NCBI GenBank assembly: GCA_964349415.1 | Contig: CAYGGJ010000019.1 | Coordinates: 1 to 13,934 of the forward strand | Length of the DNA: 13,934 nt | Reading direction: 5' to 3' | Origin: 2-01-FULL-40-42 sp964349415 | GTDB lineage: Bacteria; Patescibacteriota; Microgenomatia; UBA1406; GWC2-37-13 | Shown: positions 6,813 through 13,087 of the stretch, in pieces | How the letters are laid out: each line of letters begins with the position of its first letter | Numbering within the stretch: position 1 is the first letter of the stretch | Position numbers and translations under genes: made by a program | Notes under the pieces: model-generated | Told to the model about the DNA's origin: nothing | The model's database searches: none | What the model saw: the letters and a program-made list of their open reading frames with translations, nothing else

Positions 6813-7469
6813 ATGAAGAACCACTTTCCAAAACACCGGGACAAACTTCTTTTTACATTAGGAGTTTTCTGTCTTTCGTATTGGTTTTTTGATTTTATGA
6901 ACATGGTGTTTCTGATTAAAAAGCCGGAATTCGCCCTCTGGTATTCTTCGGCGGGTCTTTTGCTCACAGGTATCGCCTTAATTTTGGAAAGTCCCATCCT
7001 CATATCTATAATGTTCTGCGCATTGTTTGCAGTGGAATTATTTTGGAGTCTGGATTTTCTGGGAAAAATTTTTTTTGACCAGAATTTTCTTGGATTAACG
7101 ACTTATTTATTTGAGCCTTCATATAGCAAGAAAGACTTCTTTATGGCGCTTTATCATATTTACATTCCACCTATTCTTTTGGTCTCCCTGCTTCATGTTA
7201 AAAAAGTATTCCGTTATAGCTGGGTAGGGTCTACCATCTATGCGCTTACACTTACAGTTCTGACATTCTTTTTTGCCCGGCCCACCGAGAGTGTAAACTG
7301 CGTTCATAGCCTGCAACAATGTAAAGGTGCCTTTGCCTACATCCTCACCAAACTTCCCTCGCCATATCACATTCTTACCACAATAGCTCTTTTAGTCGTT
7401 CTGGTTTTCATTCCTATAAATTCAACGCTCCTTTCTATCGGAAGAAGACGGAAGTGGGAAGAGGTCTAA
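6813..7469 (+). CDS. Polytopic membrane protein of unknown function, 218 aa
   Basis: An integral membrane protein with about six or seven hydrophobic segments (roughly 12-34, 40-58, 60-80, 111-127, 135-154 and 184-202, with a weaker one near 90-100). Polar residues within or at the edge of the membrane, such as the NxxF and LWYSS stretches, D81 after FWSL, and YHIYIPP (114-120), suggest a substrate or lipid site rather than a plain anchor. Two cysteines, C163 and C170, lie in the long loop before the last span and could form a disulfide if that loop is outside. The protein ends with the basic tail RRRK. I do not recognise the family. Confidence 0.75.
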   Translation: MKNHFPKHRDKLLFTLGVFCLSYWFFDFMNMVFLIKKPEFALWYSSAGLLLTGIALILESPILISIMFCALFAVELFWSLDFLGKIFFDQNFLGLTTYLFEPSYSKKDFFMALYHIYIPPILLVSLLHVKKVFRYSWVGSTIYALTLTVLTFFFARPTESVNCVHSLQQCKGAFAYILTKLPSPYHILTTIALLVVLVFIPINSTLLSIGRRRKWEEV

Positions 7470-7556
7470 CAAGCTCTTACAAGATTCTTACCTGTCTCTC
7501 ACTGAAAATTAAACAGTAATTCATATGCTTACTCATACAAATAGTGATAAAAAAGG

Positions 7557-7566
7557 AAAGGGGGTG
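7557..7566 (+). promoter_or_regulatory. Strong Shine-Dalgarno, exceptional in this window
   Basis: AAAGGGGGTG pairs with the 16S anti-Shine-Dalgarno core over ten positions with one G-U, and lies seven bases before the ATG at 7574. It fixes the start of the GlsB-like gene against the out-of-frame ATG at 7525. None of the neighbouring genes has a comparable site. Confidence 0.85.
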
Positions 7567-7573
7567 AAATTAT

Positions 7574-7831
7574 ATGAACATATTACTTTGGATAGTATTA
7601 GGATTTTTAGCAGGATGGCTTGCATCCGTCGTGATGGGCACAGACGCACGGCAGGGAGCAGTAGGAGATATTCTTATGGGAGTCATCGGTGCTCTTGTGG
7701 GAGGATTCGTTATGAATCTTTTCGGAGCACAAGGTGTGACCGGATTTAACTTCTACAGTCTTTTTGTTGCATTCTTGGGAGCAGTGGTTCTTATCTGGGT
7801 CGGAAGAATGTTCCGCGGAAGAACCGTCTGA
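7574..7831 (+). CDS. GlsB/YeaQ/YmgE family stress-response membrane protein
   Basis: An 85-residue, very hydrophobic protein with three glycine-rich membrane segments (about 2-22, 30-51 and 59-78). It carries the family features: WIVLGFLAGWLAS at the start, a short polar loop MGTDARQG, the GDILMGVIGALVGG segment and a basic C-terminus RMFRGRTV. The family, also labelled transglycosylase-associated protein, is widespread and linked to general or envelope stress, but its mechanism is unknown. Length and layout are normal. It has a strong Shine-Dalgarno and a detectable leader, unlike neighbouring genes, so its expression control differs, or it was acquired from a lineage that uses leaders. Next on the strand is a structured intergenic hairpin. 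Confidence 0.9.
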   Translation: MNILLWIVLGFLAGWLASVVMGTDARQGAVGDILMGVIGALVGGFVMNLFGAQGVTGFNFYSLFVAFLGAVVLIWVGRMFRGRTV

Positions 7832-7854
7832 GCTATGGTTATGGCGCACGTTTT

Positions 7855-7899
7855 AAGCGGTATTTTCATGGATCCCAAAGGGGCCAGAGGATACCGCTT
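7855..7899 (+). terminator. Long interrupted hairpin after the GlsB-like gene
   Basis: Outer stem AAGCGGTAT (7855-7863) pairs perfectly with ATACCGCTT (7891-7899). Inside, TGGATCCC pairs with GGGGCCA around an AAA loop, with one bulged A. The fold is followed only by a weak T-rich stretch (GATTT), so it may be a terminator, a stabilising 3' end, or a structured regulatory RNA ahead of the next gene. Confidence 0.55.
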
Positions 7900-7925
7900 G
7901 ATTTAAATACTAAACAGTTAGAAGT

Positions 7926-7931
7926 TATAAA
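7926..7931 (+). promoter_or_regulatory. -10-like box TATAAA
   Basis: TATAAA ends six bases before the ATG at 7938. The best -35 match at 17 bp is TTAAAT. A better TTGATT (7898-7903) overlaps the end of the hairpin but is 22 bp away, which is too far for a normal promoter. Confidence 0.45.
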
Positions 7932-7937
7932 ATTCTT

Positions 7938-8132
7938 ATGTCAGATGACTATCAAACAATGCAGAAAATGAACGATATAGACCAGCAAGCGGAAGAAGCG
8001 AAGAAGAAAGCTGAAGCTGAGGCGCAAGAGGAAAAGCAAAAAGTAGCATTGAAGCAGGCCGCAAAGCTAAAACAAGAGGCGGAAGCTAAAGCGAAGGAGC
8101 TAAAGGATAGAGCAGATACACGGAATCAATAA
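7938..8132 (+). CDS. Small charged helical (coiled-coil-like) protein, 64 aa
   Basis: From residue 16 to about 58 the protein is an almost unbroken Ala/Glu/Lys/Gln helix with regular hydrophobic spacing, so it should form a single long helix or coiled coil. It has no cysteines, no membrane segment and no signal peptide. Low complexity prevents any family call; similar small proteins are often labelled as hypothetical or stress-related. It lies between the GlsB-like stress protein and a cysteine-rich envelope protein, with its own -10 box. The ATG is supported by that box, and there is no ribosome-binding site. Confidence 0.7.
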   Translation: MSDDYQTMQKMNDIDQQAEEAKKKAEAEAQEEKQKVALKQAAKLKQEAEAKAKELKDRADTRNQ

Positions 8133-8142
8133 CTATTACTGT

Positions 8143-8148
8143 TACAAT
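8143..8148 (+). promoter_or_regulatory. -10 box TACAAT of the cysteine-rich protein gene
   Basis: TACAAT ends six bases before the ATG at 8155, predicting a leaderless message. No convincing -35 box is visible. Confidence 0.5.
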
Positions 8149-8154
8149 CAGTTT

Positions 8155-8529
8155 ATGAAAGGTAGACGAAAGGCGTTAATTGTTGTTATTGTAGCGCTCC
8201 TTTTGCTGATTTCATTTTTAGCCACTAAGCGATCTACAACTCAACCTCAGAGTCCCTTTCCTTTGCAGCCTGCCAACGGTCAAAACTGCGTGATGCTTAC
8301 CTGTCATGGTCTATATATCTCCTGTGGTCACACCATTGAAGATATCGTATGCACCGCGGTGTATGAAGCGGGGGACAGATGTCGGCAGTTTGCAGCGTGC
8401 GAGATAGTTGATGGAAGTTGTCAGCCAAAACTTTCACCAAAATTTTTAGAATGCAAGCAATGCGTCGAAGAATGTAACGTCTACCAAGGCGATCATATAA
8501 AATACTTTGAGTGTGAGAATAAATGTTAG
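8155..8529 (+). CDS. Membrane-anchored or secreted protein with 12 cysteines, 124 aa
   Basis: The N-terminus (MKGRRK, then a hydrophobic run at 7-23) is a signal peptide or single anchor. A short Ser/Thr/Gln/Pro linker leads to an exported domain with 12 cysteines at residues 45, 50, 57, 66, 76, 82, 89, 100, 103, 107, 120 and 124. The even number, and the absence of cysteine from the anchor, point to six disulfides rather than metal binding, although the CxxC at 100-103 could bind a metal. I do not recognise the domain. The last residue is cysteine, so truncation would break the pattern. It is followed 12 bp later by a 38-codon ORF whose -10-like box overlaps this stop codon. Confidence 0.8.
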   Translation: MKGRRKALIVVIVALLLLISFLATKRSTTQPQSPFPLQPANGQNCVMLTCHGLYISCGHTIEDIVCTAVYEAGDRCRQFAACEIVDGSCQPKLSPKFLECKQCVEECNVYQGDHIKYFECENKC

Positions 8530-8532
8530 AAT
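8527..8532 (+). promoter_or_regulatory. -10-like TAGAAT overlapping a stop codon
   Basis: TAGAAT begins with the TAG stop of the cysteine-rich gene and ends nine bases before the ATG at 8542. It could drive the short single-span protein alone. The -35 region is weak. Confidence 0.35.
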
Positions 8533-8541
8533 AATGACAGC

Positions 8542-8658
8542 ATGAAAGATAAGCTGTTAATAGCTACTCTGACTGTTCTTATTCTGGTTTCGGGTCTCTA
8601 TCTTTATCAGAGAGAGCAATCCCAGAAAAGCTCCCAAGAACAAAGAGTAATAGATTAA
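8542..8658 (+). CDS. 38-residue single-span membrane protein
   Basis: A short ORF reading MKDKLLIATLTVLILVSGL, then YLYQREQSQ, and ending in a polar tail SSQEQRVID. It has a hydrophobic span at 5-20 flanked by lysines on the N side, the layout of a small bitopic protein with its C-terminus outside. It begins 12 bp after the cysteine-rich gene, has a -10-like box nine bases upstream, and ends five bases before a terminator-like hairpin, which together argue that it is a real gene. Function is unknown; it could be a subunit or partner of the adjacent envelope proteins. Confidence 0.55.
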   Translation: MKDKLLIATLTVLILVSGLYLYQREQSQKSSQEQRVID

Positions 8659-8662
8659 CTCC

Positions 8663-8686
8663 GGCCTTTATTAAAGGCCATTTGTT
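8663..8686 (+). terminator. Hairpin GGCCTTT/AAAGGCC with a short T-rich tail
   Basis: Seven perfect pairs (8663-8669 with 8673-8679) around a 3-base loop, followed by ATTTGTT. It ends the small-protein block. Its tail touches the -10 box of the phosphatidyltransferase gene. Confidence 0.6.
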
Positions 8687-8691
8687 ATAAT
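8686..8691 (+). promoter_or_regulatory. -10 box TATAAT of the phosphatidyltransferase gene
   Basis: Consensus TATAAT ends ten bases before the ATG at 8702, giving a leader of about three bases. The -35 position falls inside the terminator stem and is not a good match. Confidence 0.55.
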
Positions 8692-8701
8692 AATCCTTGT
8701 T

Positions 8702-9234
8702 ATGTCAGTACGTTTTGTACGGCGCGACTTCGCCGGGCATCTTAAGAAAGGAGCTTCATTCCTCTCTGATCTTGAAAAAAAGTTTATCGATAAATATACC
8801 CCGAAGGTCCCCTCATGGCTCGGAACGCAGCACTTAACAATGCTGACTTTTGTATGGATAGGTCTTATTGTCTACTTCAGTTATTTGGCAAAATATAATG
8901 TGAACTGGATGTGGGTTGTATCTATCTGCATCTCATTTCAGTATTTGACCGATGTGTTTGACGGGGCTGTCGGAAGATTTAGGAATACCGGACTCATAAA
9001 GTGGGGATATTATATGGATCACTTTGCAGACTATCTTTTCTTGAGCTCCATGCTTACCGGATACTCATTTATAGTAAGCGATCAAAACAAATATCTCTTG
9101 TTCTTTGTCTTGATCGTATTTACCGGCTTCATGGTGAGCTCTTTCCTTATTTTTAATGTGACCAATGAGTTGGAGATAGTCTATTTCAAATTCGGACCGA
9201 CGGAGATGCGGATCATGCTGATTCTGATAAATAC
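8702..9234 (+). CDS. CDP-alcohol phosphatidyltransferase family protein, 3' end lost in an assembly gap
   Basis: A membrane enzyme that transfers a phosphoalcohol head group from a CDP-linked donor. The signature is visible: D84-x2-D87-G88-x2-G91-R92, then G102-x3-D106-x3-D110, the metal- and nucleotide-binding aspartates of the family. Two details differ from the usual motif: Gly91 replaces the usual Ala, and nine residues rather than eight separate R92 from G102. Membrane segments lie near 45-62, 68-82, 108-124, 130-151 and beyond. The acceptor cannot be told. The frame meets a run of 100 N, so the C-terminus is unknown; the stop at 9341 is in frame only if the gap truly has that length. 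The start is supported by TATAAT upstream. Confidence 0.85.
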
Positions 9235-9334
9235 NNNNNNNNNNNNNNNNNNNNNNNNNNNNNNNNNNNNNNNNNNNNNNNNNNNNNNNNNNNNNNNNNN
9301 NNNNNNNNNNNNNNNNNNNNNNNNNNNNNNNNNN
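9235..9334. other. Assembly gap (100 N)
   Basis: Exactly 100 undetermined bases, a usual placeholder for a scaffold gap of unknown length. Genes on either side may not be adjacent: the end of the phosphatidyltransferase, further genes, and the promoter of the ABC operon may be missing. Confidence 0.97.
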
Positions 9335-9352
9335 TTCTGGTAAACTTCTTAG

Positions 9353-10303
9353 ATGAAAAAAGCAATTGAGGTAAAGGATTTGGTCAAACGCTATAAAAAA
9401 GCCAAGCAAAACGCAGTCGACAATATCTCTTTTACCGTCTCAGAAGGAGAATTCTTTTCTTTCCTGGGTCCCAACGGCGCAGGAAAAACCACTACGATCT
9501 CCATGCTCACCACCACTCTTGCCAAAACCTCGGGAACCATAAAGATTGCAGGATACGATCTTGATACGCAGCCATCTGAAGTGCGCAGAAACATCGGCGT
9601 GATCTTTCAGTCGCCGAGTCTAGATAAAAATCTGACCGCAGAAGAAAATATCCGTTTCCACGCAGTATTATATGGATTGTATACGTTTAGACCTTCGTAT
9701 TCCCTAATGCCTGATTCGTATAAAAAACGAGTGCAGGAGCTTGCAAGGGTTCTGTCTATTGAAAAGGATCTCAACAAGCCAATAAAAAACCTGTCAGGCG
9801 GCATGAAGAGGAAGCTTGAGATAGTGCGTTCGCTGATACATCACCCCAAAGTTTTATTTTTAGATGAGCCTACTTCGGGACTCGACCCGATAAGCCGGAA
9901 AAATCTCTGGGATTATATACTGGATGTCCGCAAAAAAGAAAAAATTACCGTATTTCTCACCACGCACTACCTTGATGAAGCGGAAGAAGCCGATCATATA
10001 GCAATAATCAATCAGGGCAAGATTATGACATATGGAACACCCGACCATATTAAAAAAGACTTGGTGGAGGATTATCTTTTAGTAGATTCAAAGGACAGCG
10101 TGAAGCTCAAAAAAGAATTAAAAGCGAAAAAAATTAAACACAGCGAGGAAGACGGACATGTAAAAATTCCTCTTCATACCCACAATGCACACAACCTATT
10201 GAAGAGTATCGAAACAGAGCTTTCCTATATGAAAACTCATACACCCTCTTTGGAAGAAGCGTATGTGGAAATTATTGAAAACGCAGTGACAGACGCCATA
10301 TGA
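9353..10303 (+). CDS. ABC-2 type exporter, ATP-binding subunit (DrrA-like)
   Basis: The cytoplasmic ATPase of an ABC exporter. All nucleotide-binding motifs are intact: Walker A GPNGAGKTT (39-47), Q-loop Q86, signature LSGGM (147-151), Walker B VLFLDE (167-172), D-loop SGLD (175-178) and switch H205 followed by the usual YLDEAEEAD. About 80 C-terminal residues after the core (230-316) match the accessory domain of the DrrA / multidrug and antibiotic export subfamily. A 15-residue polar stretch near 110-125 lies between the Q-loop and the signature. The stop overlaps the start of the permease gene by four bases (ATGA), so the two are translated together. The substrate is unknown. Just upstream is the assembly gap, so the start at 9353 lacks promoter support. 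Confidence 0.95.
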   Translation: MKKAIEVKDLVKRYKKAKQNAVDNISFTVSEGEFFSFLGPNGAGKTTTISMLTTTLAKTSGTIKIAGYDLDTQPSEVRRNIGVIFQSPSLDKNLTAEENIRFHAVLYGLYTFRPSYSLMPDSYKKRVQELARVLSIEKDLNKPIKNLSGGMKRKLEIVRSLIHHPKVLFLDEPTSGLDPISRKNLWDYILDVRKKEKITVFLTTHYLDEAEEADHIAIINQGKIMTYGTPDHIKKDLVEDYLLVDSKDSVKLKKELKAKKIKHSEEDGHVKIPLHTHNAHNLLKSIETELSYMKTHTPSLEEAYVEIIENAVTDAI

Positions 10304-11082
10304 AAAAAGAAATAAATGCCATCATTACGATCGGATCCCGCGATTTTATAAAGTTCATCCGCGACCGATTCAGAATCGTTGCAACTTTTATTTTTCCGAT
10401 CATTTTCATAGGAATTTTGGGTGGTTCCCTGCAGTCGAATTTAGGAAAAGAAGTGGGATATAATTTTCTCACCTTTGTCTTTATAGGAGTAGTCGGACAA
10501 ACACTGTTCCAATCTACAGCTTCGGGGATAATCTCGCTTGTTAGGGACAGGGAAGAGGATTTTGCGCAGGAAATGTTTGTAGCGCCGGTCTCCCGCTTTT
10601 CAATCGTGTTGGGCAAAATCGTAGGTGAATCTTTAGTTGCTTTAGCACAGATTCTGGGAATCGTAGTTTTTGCACTTATCGTACAGGTGCCGATCGACTG
10701 GGCACATTTTCTACGGGTGATCCCCGCTATGCTTGTAGTCTGTTTGTTTGGAGGTGCGTTTGGAGTATTGGTACTGGCTAATCTTGGATCTCAGGTTTCC
10801 GTTCAGCAGATATTTCCGTTTATCATCTTTCCTCAATTTTTTCTATCGGGAGTTTTTGCGCCCATAAAGGATCTCCCCCCATTACTTTTCTTTTTCTCAA
10901 GAATCGCTCCGATGACCTACGCGGTAGATTTTATACGGAGTATTTATTACTGGGGAACTCCCGAATACTCAAAGACCGTCCTTTATAGTCCATGGGTCAA
11001 CTTCATTATTATTGCCGCAATTTTTGCAGTCTTCTTGTCAGTAGGTACATATCTTTTCGTCCGCAACGAAAGAAATAGATAG
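10300..11082 (+). CDS. ABC-2 type exporter, permease subunit
   Basis: A 260-residue membrane protein with about six spans (near 26-44, 53-73, 108-130, 138-162, 168-188 and 232-254), the size and layout of DrrB-like ABC-2 permeases. The conserved ABC-2 region is visible around residues 173-214: FPFIIFPQFFLSGVF, then PIKDLPP, then RIAPMTYAVDFIRS. The cytoplasmic N-terminal helix contacts the ATPase in this family. The gene overlaps the ATPase gene by four bases, so they form one exporter, most likely a dimer of each subunit. The neighbouring phosphatidyltransferase and glycan genes would fit lipid, glycan or peptide export, but the substrate is not readable. It converges on the minus-strand surface-protein gene; no strong terminator is visible in the 42-bp gap. 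Confidence 0.93.
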   Translation: MKKEINAIITIGSRDFIKFIRDRFRIVATFIFPIIFIGILGGSLQSNLGKEVGYNFLTFVFIGVVGQTLFQSTASGIISLVRDREEDFAQEMFVAPVSRFSIVLGKIVGESLVALAQILGIVVFALIVQVPIDWAHFLRVIPAMLVVCLFGGAFGVLVLANLGSQVSVQQIFPFIIFPQFFLSGVFAPIKDLPPLLFFFSRIAPMTYAVDFIRSIYYWGTPEYSKTVLYSPWVNFIIIAAIFAVFLSVGTYLFVRNERNR

Positions 11083-11124
11083 AGTACTGAATTAAGTCTA
11101 CGCAGGGATATATTTATACTAGGG

Positions 11125-13035
11125 TCACTTTTTTTTACAAAGATATGTCCGCTTATCACAAACTAATCCTCCGCGACAGTTTGCTACTAGACAGACCTTT
11201 CCTTTATCGCTCCCAGAACCACTTACCCCAAGACAAGGCTGATTTTCGCCTCTTGTTTGCAATGTCGTTATGATTCCCGAGCATTTCCTAAATCCAACCG
11301 CAGGTATAGGAGCTGGCTCTGACGGCTTTGGAAATAGGAAGCTGAAGTTAGGTCTCCATGGCTTTGGAGCGGTGGCGCACTTTCTTCCGGCAAGGAAAAA
11401 CCCAGCACAATAGTTGCTTTGACATTCAGAGTTAGCCTTACAAGCGCTATTATTTGGTTTTTTCGGTCTGTCCTGGCAAATTTTATATCCGAGACGATTA
11501 GCGCAATACCCGCTTTTACAATCTGCGTCTGTAGTGCAACGATTTCCGTTTGGAGTTTTTCCATCGGGAGCCGGAGCAGGCTGCTTAGGTGGGTTTATTG
11601 GAGCTGGTTGAGCAGGTTGGGGAGTTTTACCGTCTGGTGTTTTTCCGGCAGGGGAAGTTGGTATTGGTTGCGTGGTAGGGGTTGGAGTTACTGTTGGCTT
11701 CAATGATCCTAAAATCTGTATTTTGTATGTTACTCCTCCTACTACTTCTTGAGTGGATACTCTTTGAATCTGCCCCCGTAGTTCAAAACTCCCTTCTTTG
11801 ATAGGTGTAACTAGAGCATCCAATTGACAAATTTGTTGATCTGAACTGACACAATACGGCTCTGTTCTTAACTGTGCATAGTTGGAATCACTCAACGCCC
11901 AAACATACTTGAAATCACTCAATTCTCTTTGGTACACTCCATCTTTTTGTAGCCACATGCCAAATCTTCCAACCGGATTCAATCCTGTTCGTAGATCATA
12001 TTGAACATTCGTGTATGTAGGATTAGGTACTATGTAATATTTTGGCTCGATAGGTTGAGGTGGAAGATAACTTGACCCTTCATACCAAAATGAGATTAGA
12101 TATTTTTTGTTTTGAGTAACAGGTTGATCTGATCCCACTAAGATGTAGTATGTTTTATCCGGATTAATAGTTATCGCATCAAAATCTAGGCGGGTATCGT
12201 AAGAGTACTGAGGTTTTATCGGCTGGAACGATGAGTCAAAAATGTATGATCTCTCGGTAAAGCCTTTCGCACTATAACAGCTCGTATAATCTTCATTGCA
12301 TGAACGAGTGAAAACTTCAACATTCTTATAATTCCCTCCAACCGGGTTATCAGGAAGCACTACTTTATATAGATTCATATTTCCTTGATGACTGATAGGA
12401 TCGGTTAAATCAGTTGTTTTCAGTTCAGCCTGCAGCGTCTGGCCAAAGGAAAGTGTCTTATACAGCGAAGGATCATTTGGAATTGAAGAAGGAGTTTTGG
12501 GTGCAACGGTGATATGGAAAGCCAATCCTCCCACGATTTCATTAGTGCTTTTTCTGAAAACCGAGACCTTTATATATGTTTTACCTTCTTTTAAAGCTAT
12601 AAGACTAGCGTATTGCTCCGGACACGGAGGTTGGATTCCTTCCACACAAGCCGCAAATGTCGAATACTGAATAATATCAGAGTTTTCCAAACCCCACGAG
12701 TATCCGAACTCGCTTTGGTCTGTGACAATTTGACCATCCTTTCTCAGCAGGACATATACGTTGTATGATTCACCGGGTTTACTTACTTCCATCTCTACAT
12801 TCAATGATTCCGGCACTCCTTCAAGTGTGTATCCGGAATCTGCTCCCGGCAAAGTTGCAGGTATTGCTGCTTGGTTTCTCAGTTTGATTGGCGATTGGGC
12901 AAGAAGCATAGCAGCAGGCACCAAAAGCATGACGAAAACAGTAGCAAGGACAGAAGTACGCTGGTGGACCGAAAGGCTTTTCCAGGAAGTTTGCGCCTTG
13001 GAGAGGAAATCTTTTACATTTGCAACAAACTCCAT
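11125..13035 (-). CDS. Large anchored surface protein with duplicated beta domains and cysteine-rich modules, 636 aa
   Basis: An N-terminal cytoplasmic segment (1-26) and one membrane anchor (28-47) precede a long exterior part. Domain A (about 78-178) and domain A' (about 345-441) are clear repeats of each other, sharing the patterns KDG, the FxYxW strand, a Cys-x7-Cys pair (130/138 and 395/403), and RxSTxExVGG before the last strand. Between them (190-318) is a beta domain resembling bacterial pre-peptidase C-terminal domains, with its own C246/C253 pair. A Pro/Thr-rich linker (446-498) leads to two small modules with C-x5-C-x4-C-x8/9-C (500-520 and 532-553), similar in pattern to Dickkopf-type cysteine modules, and a last cysteine-rich tail (585-633). 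Twenty cysteines in all. The role is probably adhesion or surface display. No enzyme motif is visible. Confidence 0.85.
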   Translation of the reverse strand: MEFVANVKDFLSKAQTSWKSLSVHQRTSVLATVFVMLLVPAAMLLAQSPIKLRNQAAIPATLPGADSGYTLEGVPESLNVEMEVSKPGESYNVYVLLRKDGQIVTDQSEFGYSWGLENSDIIQYSTFAACVEGIQPPCPEQYASLIALKEGKTYIKVSVFRKSTNEIVGGLAFHITVAPKTPSSIPNDPSLYKTLSFGQTLQAELKTTDLTDPISHQGNMNLYKVVLPDNPVGGNYKNVEVFTRSCNEDYTSCYSAKGFTERSYIFDSSFQPIKPQYSYDTRLDFDAITINPDKTYYILVGSDQPVTQNKKYLISFWYEGSSYLPPQPIEPKYYIVPNPTYTNVQYDLRTGLNPVGRFGMWLQKDGVYQRELSDFKYVWALSDSNYAQLRTEPYCVSSDQQICQLDALVTPIKEGSFELRGQIQRVSTQEVVGGVTYKIQILGSLKPTVTPTPTTQPIPTSPAGKTPDGKTPQPAQPAPINPPKQPAPAPDGKTPNGNRCTTDADCKSGYCANRLGYKICQDRPKKPNNSACKANSECQSNYCAGFFLAGRKCATAPKPWRPNFSFLFPKPSEPAPIPAVGFRKCSGIITTLQTRGENQPCLGVSGSGSDKGKVCLVANCRGGLVCDKRTYLCKKK

Positions 13036-13074
13036 CTTAAGATTGATGTAAGATATATTTATAAGTCCTACTCT

Positions 13075-13080
13075 TATATA
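13075..13080 (+). promoter_or_regulatory. -10-like TATATA in the divergent promoter region
   Basis: TATATA ends seven bases before the ATG at 13088. The divergent gap is only 52 bp, so promoters for the surface protein (minus) and the O-antigen-ligase-like gene (plus) must overlap. The minus-strand promoter is less clear. Confidence 0.45.
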
Positions 13081-13087
13081 ACACTAT

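Noticed and set aside
7525..7749. A 74-codon + frame starting before the GlsB-like gene
   Set aside because: It overlaps the GlsB-like gene in another frame, has odd Arg/Ser-rich composition, and the strong Shine-Dalgarno points to the ATG at 7574.
2875..8658. The unknown genes as a phage, CRISPR or toxin-antitoxin defence island
   Set aside because: No nuclease, integrase, capsid, repeat array, or recognisable toxin or antitoxin motif is visible.
2844..8757. The 10-mer AAGGAGCTTC occurring at 2844, 6681 and 8748
   Set aside because: Three copies of one purine-rich 10-mer in 14 kb can arise by chance, one copy is inside a coding region, and the contexts differ.
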